A DNA stretch of 64,000 bases from Burkholderiales bacterium (GTDB lineage: Bacteria > Pseudomonadota > Gammaproteobacteria > Burkholderiales > Burkholderiaceae_C), in NCBI GenBank assembly GCA_016223165.1, contig JACRPO010000021.1, forward strand, positions 120,286-184,285, written 5' to 3'. Below are positions 13,021-21,807 of the stretch, piece by piece (the first letter of the stretch is position 1; every line of letters starts with the position of its first letter). The notes below the pieces were generated by a model, which saw only the letters and a list, made by a program, of their open reading frames with translations, had not been told where the DNA came from and ran no database searches. Both the position numbers and the translations under genes were made by a program.

Positions 13021-13716
13021 TCAGAGCTCGGTCAGCGTGGCGCGGAAGACGTAGCCGACGCGCGAGCGCGCCTGCAGCGGCACCAGCATTGGCGTGGAGC
13101 GCTCGATGCGCCGGCGCAGCCGGTACATCACCGCATTGAGCACGTCGGCCCCTTCCGGCCCGGCGTTGGGGCGGCCGAGCGCGGAGAGCAGCGTCTCGCG
13201 GCTGACGGGCTGGCCGTCGGCGCCGAGGAACTGGTCGAGCACCTGCAGGTCGGAGTCGGCCAGGCCGATCTGCGCGCCGTCGGGCGCGACCAGCGTGCGC
13301 GCGCGCTTGTCCAGGCGCCACGGCCCGCTCGCGCCGGCCACGCGCGCACTGCGGCGGTAGACGGCCCGGATGGCGTTCTCGACCTGCTCGAACTGCACCG
13401 GCTTGGCCAGGTACATGTCGGCGCCGGCGCGCAGCACGTTGGAGAACACCTCGGCGCCGAGGCGGCCCGAGACGACCAGCACGCCGGCCTCGCTGCGCCG
13501 GCGCAGGATGTCGAGCAGCTGCTCGCCGTCCACACCCGGCAGCATGAGGTCCACGATGTAGAACTCGAACTCGGCCGCCGGGTCGGCGAGCAGCGAGTTG
13601 CCGTCGGCGTAACGCGTGACCTGCACGCCCTTTTCCTGCAGGTGCTGTGCCAGGTACTCCGAATACACCGGGTCGTCGTCGATGAGCGCGAGTGTGCGGG
13701 GAAGCATGTCGGTCAT
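13021..13716 (-). CDS. OmpR/PhoB-family response regulator
   Basis: 231 residues: receiver domain (1-120) plus a C-terminal winged-helix DNA-binding domain (about 135-231). Acidic D13-D14-D15, phosphoacceptor Asp56 in I-V-D-L-M-L-P-G, S83 and Lys105 in L-A-K-P are all present, so the receiver should be active. The effector domain has R-R-R-I-E and a final G-V-G-Y-V-F-like hairpin (here R-V-G-Y-V-F). The ATG at 13716 follows GGACGAGA; a second ATG at 13707 is less likely. It converges on the PAS histidine kinase gene across the 159-bp inverted repeat and is its likely partner. It is divergent from the epimerase-like gene (13759), with 42 bp between. Confidence 0.92.
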   Translation of the reverse strand: MTDMLPRTLALIDDDPVYSEYLAQHLQEKGVQVTRYADGNSLLADPAAEFEFYIVDLMLPGVDGEQLLDILRRRSEAGVLVVSGRLGAEVFSNVLRAGADMYLAKPVQFEQVENAIRAVYRRSARVAGASGPWRLDKRARTLVAPDGAQIGLADSDLQVLDQFLGADGQPVSRETLLSALGRPNAGPEGADVLNAVMYRLRRRIERSTPMLVPLQARSRVGYVFRATLTEL

Positions 13717-13758
13717 TCTCGTCCAGGCGTGCGCGGCGCGGCCTGATACCCTTTCGCC

Positions 13759-14259
13759 ATGAGCCAATTCGACACGCCGGCCGCGCGACCGTTCCGTATC
13801 CTCGGCGTCCAGCAGATCGCCATCGGTGGGCCCGACAAGCGGCGCCTCGGCGCGTTGTGGGTCGACGTCTTCGGGCTCGGCCTCAAGGGCCGCTTCAGCA
13901 GCGAACGCGAGAACGTCGACGAGGACATCTGCGCGCTCGGCGAGGGGCCCCACGCGGTGGAGGTCGACCTGATGCAGCCGCTCGACCCGGACAGAAAGCC
14001 CGCGGTGCACGCGACACCGCTCAATCACGTCGGCCTGTGGGTCGACGACCTGCGCGCTGCAGTGGCCTGGATGACGGCGCGCGGCGTGCGCTTCGCGCCG
14101 GGCGGCATCCGCGCCGGCGCGGCGGGGCACGACATCTGCTTCATCCACCCCAAGGGCAACGAGGAGTTCCCGCTCGGCGGCGAGGGTGTGCTGATCGAGC
14201 TCGTGCAGGCGCCGCCCGAGGTCGTGGCGGCCCTGGGCGGCCGTGGGGCCGTGCGCTGA
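13759..14259 (+). CDS. VOC-family protein, probable methylmalonyl-CoA epimerase
   Basis: 166 residues with two VOC beta-alpha-beta-beta-beta modules. The second half, H-V-G-L-W-V-D-D-L followed by F-I-H-P-K-G-N and G-V-L-I-E-L-V-Q, closely follows the methylmalonyl-CoA epimerase pattern; such an enzyme is needed because PccAB makes the S isomer while the mutase uses the R isomer. The second-half metal ligands, the histidine of H-V-G-L and the glutamate of L-I-E-L, are present. The usual first histidine (H-I-A-I) is replaced by glutamine in V-Q-Q-I-A-I, which may still bind metal. About 2.6 kb beyond pccA it is the only epimerase candidate in the window. A generic glyoxalase-type enzyme is the alternative. 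Confidence 0.7.
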   Translation: MSQFDTPAARPFRILGVQQIAIGGPDKRRLGALWVDVFGLGLKGRFSSERENVDEDICALGEGPHAVEVDLMQPLDPDRKPAVHATPLNHVGLWVDDLRAAVAWMTARGVRFAPGGIRAGAAGHDICFIHPKGNEEFPLGGEGVLIELVQAPPEVVAALGGRGAVR

Positions 14260-14339
14260 GATCGATGCTGCAGTGCGGCGGGCAAGGCCGTCAGGCCGTC
14301 AGGACGCAAGGGCGTCAGCCCGCGAGTGCCTCGCCGGCT

Positions 14340-14825
14340 TCAGCGCCGGGCGCCGGCCTCGCGCCAGATCCACGCCGCTGCCGCGGCCATGGCGGCATAG
14401 AGCGCCAGGCTCCAGAACTCGTAGGGCACGCCGAGCAGGTTGACCTTCGCGTCGGCGCAGGAGGCAAAGGCCGCGAAGACCTGCGGCAGCGCCATGTCCA
14501 GCCCGGTGCCGCTCATGATGCGGTCGGCGAGCGTCAGGTCGCACGAGGCGCTCGAGGCAGCGACGAAGTGCTGCCACAGCGCGATGGCGACACCGGCGGC
14601 GCCGAGCGCGCCGGCCAGCGCCGCGCACACGCGCCACGGCATCGGCCGCGGGCTCAGCGCGCCTGCCAGGCCGACGAGGCCGATGAGCACGAACACCAGG
14701 CGCTGCAGCACGCACCATGGGCAGGGCTGCATCTCGAAGACATGCTGCGAGACCAGCGCCGCCGCCAGCGCGGCAGCGCAGGCCAGCGCGACGATCGCGA
14801 ACGCCGTGCGCGGCCCGGCTCTCAC
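14340..14825 (-). CDS. dsbB: disulfide bond formation protein B
   Basis: 161 residues, the usual DsbB length, with four hydrophobic membrane segments. The first periplasmic loop carries the quinone-coupled pair in Q-P-C-P-W-C-V-L-Q-R; the second loop has the other cysteine pair, S-A-S-C-D-L and F-A-S-C-A-D. It reoxidises periplasmic DsbA and passes electrons to quinone. The start is a GTG at 14825 that overlaps the TGA of the RidA-family gene by four bases (GTGA), so the two are translationally coupled; there is no suitable ATG at the N-terminus. Confidence 0.93.
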   Translation of the reverse strand: MRAGPRTAFAIVALACAAALAAALVSQHVFEMQPCPWCVLQRLVFVLIGLVGLAGALSPRPMPWRVCAALAGALGAAGVAIALWQHFVAASSASCDLTLADRIMSGTGLDMALPQVFAAFASCADAKVNLLGVPYEFWSLALYAAMAAAAAWIWREAGARR

Positions 14826-15286
14826 TGCACTTCGGCGATCAGTTCGATCTCGACGCAGGCCCCGAGCGGGATCTGCGCCACGCCGAAGGCGCTGCGCGCA
14901 TGGCTGCCGACCTCCTTGCCGAACACCTCGACGAGCAGCTCGCTGCAGCCGTTGGTGACGAGGTGCTGCTCGGTGAAGGCGGGCGTGCTGTTGACGAGGC
15001 TCATCACCTTGACGATGCGGCGCACGCGCGCGAGGTCGCCGACGGCGGCCTGCAGCGTGCCCATCAGCTCGACGGCGATGGCGCGCGCGGCGAGCTTGCC
15101 TTCCTCGGTGCCGATGCCGGCGCCGAGTTGCCCGACCCAGGGCTTGCCGTCCCTGCGCGCGATGTGGCCGCTGAGGAAGACGAGGTTGCCGGTGCGCACG
15201 AAAGGCACGTAGGCGGCGGCCGGCACGGCCGGCTGGGGTAGCGTGATGCCGAGCGCGGTCAGGCGTTGCTGGATGGTGCTGGACAT
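14822..15286 (-). CDS. RidA/YjgF/YER057c family protein
   Basis: 154 residues with the trimeric RidA (chorismate-mutase-like) fold: L-V-F-L-S-G-H-I-A-R near the first strand, V-K-V-M-S-L-V-N-S-T in the middle, and a C-terminal P-L-G-A-C-V-E-I-E-L-I-A. This last block replaces the classic R-x-x-V-E-I-E arginine region: a cysteine precedes V-E-I-E. RidA proteins hydrolyse reactive enamine/imine intermediates; lack of the usual arginine suggests one of the Rid4-7-type subfamilies with another activity. It is upstream of and coupled to dsbB by a GTGA overlap, and divergent from comEC. Confidence 0.88.
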   Translation of the reverse strand: MSSTIQQRLTALGITLPQPAVPAAAYVPFVRTGNLVFLSGHIARRDGKPWVGQLGAGIGTEEGKLAARAIAVELMGTLQAAVGDLARVRRIVKVMSLVNSTPAFTEQHLVTNGCSELLVEVFGKEVGSHARSAFGVAQIPLGACVEIELIAEVQ

Positions 15287-15426
15287 GGTCGGTGCAGGTC
15301 GCTGGGGTCGCTGGTGGCGCTGTGGCCGCGGTATTCGCGGTATTCGCTGAAACCCGCCGCGGTTCTCGCGCGTTCGCGCGCCGCGGGTGCTCGGGAAAGG
15401 CGGGGCGGCATCCTACACTGCGGCCC

Positions 15427-18024
15427 ATGCGCCCGACCCCGCCCGCGGTGCCGGCCGAGAGGGTGGCGGGCCTGCGCATGTTGTCGCTGGCCGCGCTGTG
15501 CACCGGCGGGCTGCTCGGCACCGCCGCGCAGATGCAGCTGGCCGAGCTGCCGGCCCCGGGCATGTCCTGGCTGGCGCTGGCAGGCGCGGCGCTGCTGGCC
15601 TTTGCCGGGACGATGGCGAGCCGATGGCGGGCCGCGGGGCAGGCGGCATGGGGCGCCTGGGCCTCGGCGTCATGGCTGTTGCTCTGGTGGCTTGCGGCGG
15701 CGATCGGCGCCTTCGCGGTGGTCTCGCTGCGCGCCGAGGCGCGCCTCGCCGAGCGCCTGCCGGCCGCGCTCGAAGGGCGCGACATCGTCGTCACCGGCCT
15801 CGTCGCGCAGCTGCCGCGCAGCGGCCTGCAGGGCACGCGCTTCCTGTTCGAGGTGGAAGCGGCCACGCTCGAGGGTCGCGGCGTCGCGCTGCCGCCGCTG
15901 CTCTCGCTCGGCTGGTTCCGCGGTGCCGAGCCCGACGCGCTGCTGCTCGGCCCGCAGGTCGAGGTGCGGGCCGGCCAGCGCTGGCGCTTCACGGTGCGCC
16001 TGCGGCAGCCGCACGGGCCGTTCAACCCCGGCGGCTTCGACCTCGAGCTGTGGCTCTTCGAGCGCGGCATCGGTGCCACCGGCCAGGTGCGCGCGCGGGC
16101 CGGCGATGCCGCGACGCTGCTCGCCGAGGCGGCGGGTGCGCCGATCGAACGGGCCCGCCAGCACGTGCGCGACGCCATCGAGCGCCGGGTGGCCGGCTCG
16201 GACGTGGCCGGCGCCGGCACCGGCACCGGCACCGCGGGCCGCGCGGCCGGCGTGATGGCGGCGCTGGCCGTCGGCGACCAGGCGGCGATCGAGCGCGACG
16301 AGTGGGAGCTGTTCCGCCTCACCGGCGTCGCGCACCTCATGAGCATCTCGGGCTTGCACGTGACGATGTTCGCGTGGCTGGCCGGCGGCCTGGTCGGCTG
16401 GCTGTGGCGGCGCAGCGCGCGCGCGATGCACGGGTTGCCGGCGCCGCTGGCGGCGCGCTGGGGCGGCGTGGCGGCGGCGCTCGCCTACGCGCTCTTCGCG
16501 GGTTGGGGCGTGCCCGCGCAACGCACGGTGTGCATGCTCGCCAGCGTCGCGGCGCTGCAGAGCCTGGGCGTGCGCTGGCCGCTGCCTGTGGTGCTGCTCG
16601 TGGCGGCCACCGTGGTCGTGGCGGCGGATCCCTGGGCCCTGCTGCAGCCCGGGTTCTGGCTCTCGTTCGTCGCGGTCGGCCTGCTCGCCGCCTCGCAAGC
16701 CGTCGGCGAGCCGCCGCCGCCGCGCGATGCCGCGGCCGGCCTGCCACCGCTGCGCCGCGCCGTCTCGGCCGCCCGGTCGGTCGTGGGGTCGGTCGCGGGG
16801 TCGGCGCTGCGCACGCAGGCGGTGGCCACCATCGGGCTCGCGCCGCTGTCGCTGGTCTTCTTCCAGCAGGTGTCGCTGGTGGGCTTCGCGGCCAACCTGG
16901 TCGCCATTCCGCTCGTGACGCTGCTCGTGACGCCGCTCGCGCTGCTGGGCGTGCTGCTGGCGCCGCTGTGGGACGTGGCGGCGCTCGTGCTGTCGGCGCT
17001 CATGCCGATCCTGCAATGGCTGGCCGGCACGCCGGGGGCGGGGCCCGTACCGGCGCCGTGGCCCACGGTCTGGCAGGCCGCCGCGGCGCCGCCCTGGGCG
17101 GTGGCGGCCGGGCTGCTCGGCGGCCTCGTCGCCGTGCTGCCGCTGCCGTGGCCGCTGCGCGTGCTGGCGCTGCCGCTGATGCTGCCGCTCGTCGCGCCGG
17201 CGGTGCCGCGGCCGGCCGAGGGCCGCTTCGAGCTCGTCGCGCTCGACGTCGGGCAGGGCACGGCGGCCTTCGTGCGCACGCGCCATCACCTGCTCGTCTA
17301 CGACACCGGGCCGGCGCCGTCGCCCGAGTCGGATGCGGGCAGCCGGCTCGTCGTGCCGTTGCTGCGCCGGCGGGGCGAGCCGCACATCGACCTGCTGATG
17401 TTGAGCCATCGCGACGCCGACCACGTCGGCGGCGCGGCCGCCGTGCTCGCCGCGTTGCCGGTGCGTGCGCTGTCCAGCTCGCTCGAAGAGGTGCATCCGC
17501 TGCTCGCCCAGGCGCGCGCCGCCGGCGCCGACGTGCGCCGCTGCGCGGCCGGCCAGCAGTGGCTGTGGGACGGCGTGCGCTTCGAGGTCCTGCACCCCGG
17601 CGCGGCCGACCACGAGCTGCCGGGCGTGAAGTCCAATGCCCTGAGCTGCGTGCTGCGCGTCACCGCCGCCGACGGCGCGAGCGCGCTGCTCACCGGCGAT
17701 ATCGAGGCGGCGCAGGAGGCGGAACTGCGCGAGCGCGACGCCAGCCGTGTGCGCGCGCAGCTGCTGCTGGTGCCGCACCACGGCAGCCGCACCTCGTCCA
17801 CACCCGGCTTCATCGACGCGGTGGCGCCCGCGTTCGCCCTGGTGCAGGCCAGCTACCGCAGCCGCTTCGGCCACCCGGCCGCCGATGTCGTGGCCCGCTA
17901 CGAGGCGCGCGGCATCACCTTGGCACGCAGCGACCGCTGCGGCGCCCTCACGCTCGCCCCCGGGGGCGCGCTGCGCTGCGAGCGCGAGACAGCGCGACGT
18001 TACTGGCATCATCGCGCCGGTTGA
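15427..18024 (+). CDS. comEC: ComEC/Rec2 DNA-uptake channel
   Basis: 865 residues. N-terminal OB-like soluble region (DUF4131), a Competence domain of about ten membrane helices containing H-L-M-S-I-S-G-L-H-V (the ComEC signature) and a C-terminal metallo-beta-lactamase-like domain with L-S-H-R-D-A-D-H-V-G-G and V-P-H-H-G-S-R-T-S. It carries single-stranded DNA across the inner membrane during natural transformation; the C-terminal domain may degrade the non-transferred strand. The metal-site residues of the C-terminal domain look intact. The ATG at 15427 starts just ahead of the first helix. No other competence gene is nearby, which is usual for comEC. Confidence 0.95.
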   Translation: MRPTPPAVPAERVAGLRMLSLAALCTGGLLGTAAQMQLAELPAPGMSWLALAGAALLAFAGTMASRWRAAGQAAWGAWASASWLLLWWLAAAIGAFAVVSLRAEARLAERLPAALEGRDIVVTGLVAQLPRSGLQGTRFLFEVEAATLEGRGVALPPLLSLGWFRGAEPDALLLGPQVEVRAGQRWRFTVRLRQPHGPFNPGGFDLELWLFERGIGATGQVRARAGDAATLLAEAAGAPIERARQHVRDAIERRVAGSDVAGAGTGTGTAGRAAGVMAALAVGDQAAIERDEWELFRLTGVAHLMSISGLHVTMFAWLAGGLVGWLWRRSARAMHGLPAPLAARWGGVAAALAYALFAGWGVPAQRTVCMLASVAALQSLGVRWPLPVVLLVAATVVVAADPWALLQPGFWLSFVAVGLLAASQAVGEPPPPRDAAAGLPPLRRAVSAARSVVGSVAGSALRTQAVATIGLAPLSLVFFQQVSLVGFAANLVAIPLVTLLVTPLALLGVLLAPLWDVAALVLSALMPILQWLAGTPGAGPVPAPWPTVWQAAAAPPWAVAAGLLGGLVAVLPLPWPLRVLALPLMLPLVAPAVPRPAEGRFELVALDVGQGTAAFVRTRHHLLVYDTGPAPSPESDAGSRLVVPLLRRRGEPHIDLLMLSHRDADHVGGAAAVLAALPVRALSSSLEEVHPLLAQARAAGADVRRCAAGQQWLWDGVRFEVLHPGAADHELPGVKSNALSCVLRVTAADGASALLTGDIEAAQEAELRERDASRVRAQLLLVPHHGSRTSSTPGFIDAVAPAFALVQASYRSRFGHPAADVVARYEARGITLARSDRCGALTLAPGGALRCERETARRYWHHRAG

Positions 18025-18104
18025 GCGAGGCCGGCGGATGCACGCTGGCCCGGCACTTGCATGGAACGGCGGCCAAGAACAGACCCACCCCGAGGAGCCC
18101 ACTG

Positions 18105-21100
18105 GTGTCGATCCATGTCGCGCTGAACCACGTCACGCACTACCGCTACGACCGGCGCGTCAACCTCGGTCCGCAGGTGGTTCGCCTGCGCCCGGCGCCG
18201 CATGCGCGCACGCCCGTCCTGAGCTACAGCCTGCGCATCGAGCCGGCCGGCCACTTCATCAACTGGCAGCAGGACCCGTTCGGCAACCACCTCGCGCGCC
18301 TCGTCTTCCCCGAGAAGACGCGCGAGTTCAAGGTCACGGTCGACCTCGTGGCCGAGATGTCGGTCTACAACCCGTTCGACTTCTTCCTCGAGCCCGAGGC
18401 CGAGCAGTTCCCGTTCCGGTATGCGCCCGAGCTCGCGCACGACCTCGTGCCCTACCTCGTGAAGTGCGAGTCGACGCCCCGCTTCGCGCAGTTCGTCGCC
18501 AGCATCGCGCTCGAGCCGCAGCGCACGATCGACTTCCTCGTCGGCCTCAACCAGCGGCTGCAGAAGGAGATCGGCTACGTCATCCGCATGGAGCCCGGCG
18601 TGCAGACGCCCGAGGAGACGCTCGAGAAGGCCATGGGCTCGTGCCGCGACACCGGCTGGCTGCTCGTGCAGACGTTCAGGCACCTGGGGCTGGCGGCGCG
18701 CTTCGTCTCCGGCTACCTGATCCAGCTGCAGCCCGACGTGAAGGCGCTCGACGGCCCCTCGGGCGCCGAACACGACTTCACCGACCTGCACGCCTGGTGC
18801 GAGGTCTACCTGCCGGGCGCCGGATGGGTCGGCCTCGACCCGACCTCGGGCCTGCTGGCCGGCGAGGGGCATATCCCGGTGGCCTGCACGCCGGAGCCGG
18901 GCAGCGCGGCGCCGGTGACGGGCGGCGTCGACGAATGCGAGGTCGAGTTCAGCCACCACATGCAGGTGTCGCGCATCCACGAGAGCCCGCGCGTCACCAA
19001 GCCCTACACCGAGGAGCAATGGCGCGCCATCGAGGCGCTCGGCCATGTCGTCGACGGCCGGCTCGCGGCGCAGGACGTGCGCCTGACGATGGGCGGCGAG
19101 CCGACCTACGTGGCCGTCGGCGACCGCGACGCCGCGGAGTGGAACACCGACGCGCTCGGCCCCACCAAGCGCGGCTTCGCCACCGAGCTCGTGCAGCGGC
19201 TGCGCGAGAAGTACGGCAGCGGCGGCTTCCTGCACTTCGGCCAGGGCAAGTGGTACCCGGGCGAGCAGCTGCCGCGCTGGGCGCTCTCGATCTACTGGCG
19301 CACCGACGGCCAGCCTTGCTGGACCGACCCCGCGCTCTTCGCCGACGAACGCCGGCCGCAGCGCCACACCGCCGCCGACGCGGAGCGCTTCATCCGCACG
19401 CTGACGCGCCGGCTCGGCCTCGAGGACCGCTGGGTGCAGCCCGGCTACGAGGACACCTGGTACTACCTGTGGCGCGAGCGGCGCCTGCCCATCAACGTCG
19501 ACCCCTTCGATGCGCGCCTGGACGACGAGCTCGAGCGCGCGCGCCTGCGCCGCGTCTTCGCGCAGCGCCTCGACGCGCCGGTGGGCTACGTGCTGCCGCT
19601 CAAGCGCGAGTGGCGTGTCGGCCTCGCCGGCCCGGCGTGGATGACCGGGCCCTGGTTCCTGCGCGACGAGCGGCTGTACCTGATGCCCGGCGATTCGCCG
19701 ATGGGCTACCGGCTGCCGCTCGACTCGCTGCCCTGGGCGGCGCGCGGCGACCAGCCCTGGATGCTGCAGGCCGACCCCTTCGCGCCCAAGCCGGCGCTGC
19801 CTTCGGCCGCGGCGATGCGCATGCAGCAGGTGCTCTCCGGGCCTGGGGGCGGCGGCGACGCCAGCACCGCTGACGCGTCGGCGCGAGGCGCGGCAGCCGG
19901 CGAAGGCGCAGGCGTCGGTGGGCGCGGAGGCGACGGCACCGGTGAAGGCGATGACGGGGCGCCGCAGGCCCTCTCCTGGCTCGGCGATGTCGCCGTCGCC
20001 GCCGGCCCCGGGGTCGAGCGCATGGGCACCGAGCACGACCCGGCCGTGCCTTCGGCGCGCAGCCCGCTCGCGCCGCCGCGGCGCTTCGAGAGCGCCGACC
20101 ACATCACGCGCACGGCGCTGTGCGTGGAGGTGCGCGACCCGCAGCGCGCCAACGGCCCCAAGGCCGAGGTGTGGGCCGAGAAGACGCTCGGCGGCAAGAG
20201 CGGCGTGCTCTACGTCTTCATGCCGCCGCTGCGCTTCGTCGAGGACTACCTCGAACTGCTCGCCGCCGTCGAGGCCACCGCGGCCGAGCTCGGTGTGCAG
20301 ATCGTGCTCGAGGGCTATCCGCCGCCGCGCGACCCGCGCCTGAAGCTGCTCGCCGTGACACCCGACCCCGGTGTCATCGAGGTCAACATCCACCCGTCGT
20401 CGAACTGGGGCGAGCTCGTCGACCACACCGAGTTCCTCTACGAGGCGGCGCACCAGTGCCGCCTGTCGGCCGAGAAGTTCATGGTCGACGGCCGCCACAC
20501 CGGCACCGGCGGCGGCAACCACTTCGTGCTCGGCGGCGCGACACCGGCCGACAGCCCCTTCCTGCGCCGGCCCGACCTGCTCGCCAGCCTCGTCACCTAC
20601 TGGCACAACCACCCCAGCCTGAGCTACCTCTTCAGCGGCCTGTTCATCGGACCGACCAGCCAGCACCCGCGCTTCGACGAGGCGCGCGGCGACCAGGTCT
20701 ACGAGGTCGAGATCGCGCTCGGCGAGATCGAGCGGCAGATGGCGCTGCACGGGCAGGCCGTCGGCGGCGTCTCGTCCGCCGGCGGCATGCCGCCCTGGCT
20801 CATCGACCGCACGCTGCGCAACCTGCTCGTCGACGTGACGGGCAACACGCACCGCACCGAGTTCTGCATCGACAAGCTCTACTCGCCCGACGGCCCCACC
20901 GGCCGCCTCGGCCTGCTCGAGCTGCGCGCCTTCGAGATGCCGCCGCACGCGCGCATGAGCCTGGCGCAGCAGCTGCTGATGCGCGCGCTCGTCGCCTGGT
21001 TCTGGCGCGAGCCCTTCAAGCTCGGCGGCGGCCGCGGCGCCACGCTTCTCACGCGCTGGGAGACGGGGCTGCACGACCGCTTCATGCTGCCCACCTTCGT

Positions 21101-21731
21101 GCAGATGGACTTCGACGACGTGCTGGCCGACCTGCGCGCGGCGGGCTTCGCCTTCGACGACGCGTGGTTCGCGCCGCACTTCAGCTTCCGCTTCCCGCTC
21201 ATCGGCGAAGTCGCGGCGGCCGGCCTGCAGCTCACGCTGCGCAACGCGCTCGAGCCCTGGCACGTGATGGGCGAGGAGGGCAGCGCCGGCGCCACCGTGC
21301 GCTTCGTCGACTCGTCGCTCGAGCGGCTGGAAGTGAAGGTGAGCGGCCTCAACCACAACCGCCACGTCGTCACCGTGAACGGGCGCGCGCTGCCGCTCGC
21401 CCCCACCGGCCGTGTCGGCGAGGCGGTGTGCGGCGTGCGCTACCGCGCCTGGCAGCCGCCCTCGGCGCTGCACCCGACCATCGGCGTGCATGCGCCGCTC
21501 ACCTTCGACGTCGTCGACACCTGGATGTCGCGCTCGCTCGGCGGCTGCCGCTACCACGTGGCCCATCCGGGCGGGCGCAGCTACGACACCTTCCCGGTCA
21601 ACGCCTACGAGGCCGAGAGCCGGCGCCTCGCGCGTTTCTTCCGTTTCGGCCACACGCCGGGGCGCATGACCGTGCAGCCGGCGGTGCCGAGCCTCGAAAG
21701 CCCGTTCACACTCGACCTGCGGCGGCCCTGA
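18105..21731 (+). CDS. transglutaminase-like protein with DUF2126 domain
   Basis: 1208 residues. It begins with the bacterial transglutaminase N-terminal domain (V-A-L-N-H-V-T-H-Y-R-Y-D-R) and a transglutaminase/papain-like core with Cys180 in G-S-C-R-D-T, His229 in L-H-A-W-C-E-V and Asp245 in G-L-D-P-T-S, a complete triad. From about residue 290 to the end is DUF2126, interrupted near 570-630 by a Gly/Ala-rich linker. It contains T-M-G-G-E-P-T-Y-V, typical of this large family. The start is GTG at 18105 with GAGGAG eight bases upstream. It is the first of five co-directional genes shared with other bacteria in the ATP-grasp/alpha-E/transglutaminase set; the biochemical role is unknown, probably peptide or amide-bond formation or cleavage. 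No signal peptide is seen. Confidence 0.92.
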   Translation: MSIHVALNHVTHYRYDRRVNLGPQVVRLRPAPHARTPVLSYSLRIEPAGHFINWQQDPFGNHLARLVFPEKTREFKVTVDLVAEMSVYNPFDFFLEPEAEQFPFRYAPELAHDLVPYLVKCESTPRFAQFVASIALEPQRTIDFLVGLNQRLQKEIGYVIRMEPGVQTPEETLEKAMGSCRDTGWLLVQTFRHLGLAARFVSGYLIQLQPDVKALDGPSGAEHDFTDLHAWCEVYLPGAGWVGLDPTSGLLAGEGHIPVACTPEPGSAAPVTGGVDECEVEFSHHMQVSRIHESPRVTKPYTEEQWRAIEALGHVVDGRLAAQDVRLTMGGEPTYVAVGDRDAAEWNTDALGPTKRGFATELVQRLREKYGSGGFLHFGQGKWYPGEQLPRWALSIYWRTDGQPCWTDPALFADERRPQRHTAADAERFIRTLTRRLGLEDRWVQPGYEDTWYYLWRERRLPINVDPFDARLDDELERARLRRVFAQRLDAPVGYVLPLKREWRVGLAGPAWMTGPWFLRDERLYLMPGDSPMGYRLPLDSLPWAARGDQPWMLQADPFAPKPALPSAAAMRMQQVLSGPGGGGDASTADASARGAAAGEGAGVGGRGGDGTGEGDDGAPQALSWLGDVAVAAGPGVERMGTEHDPAVPSARSPLAPPRRFESADHITRTALCVEVRDPQRANGPKAEVWAEKTLGGKSGVLYVFMPPLRFVEDYLELLAAVEATAAELGVQIVLEGYPPPRDPRLKLLAVTPDPGVIEVNIHPSSNWGELVDHTEFLYEAAHQCRLSAEKFMVDGRHTGTGGGNHFVLGGATPADSPFLRRPDLLASLVTYWHNHPSLSYLFSGLFIGPTSQHPRFDEARGDQVYEVEIALGEIERQMALHGQAVGGVSSAGGMPPWLIDRTLRNLLVDVTGNTHRTEFCIDKLYSPDGPTGRLGLLELRAFEMPPHARMSLAQQLLMRALVAWFWREPFKLGGGRGATLLTRWETGLHDRFMLPTFVQMDFDDVLADLRAAGFAFDDAWFAPHFSFRFPLIGEVAAAGLQLTLRNALEPWHVMGEEGSAGATVRFVDSSLERLEVKVSGLNHNRHVVTVNGRALPLAPTGRVGEAVCGVRYRAWQPPSALHPTIGVHAPLTFDVVDTWMSRSLGGCRYHVAHPGGRSYDTFPVNAYEAESRRLARFFRFGHTPGRMTVQPAVPSLESPFTLDLRRP

Positions 21732-21807
21732 AGAACGCGCCGCACAGCCACTGCGCACGGCTCCGCGCTACAACCACGGGGCGAACGAAGGACGCCAGCC
21801 CTTGCCG

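Noticed and set aside
15387..21731. A very long open frame on the plus strand covering comEC and the first transglutaminase gene
   Set aside because: Only its last part, from the GTG at 18105, is a real gene; before that it is the Arg/Ala-rich shadow of comEC in another frame. High GC makes such frames long.
18009..21758. A 1249-codon minus-strand frame opposite the DUF2126 transglutaminase gene
   Set aside because: It mirrors the codon pattern of the real gene and shows no domain.
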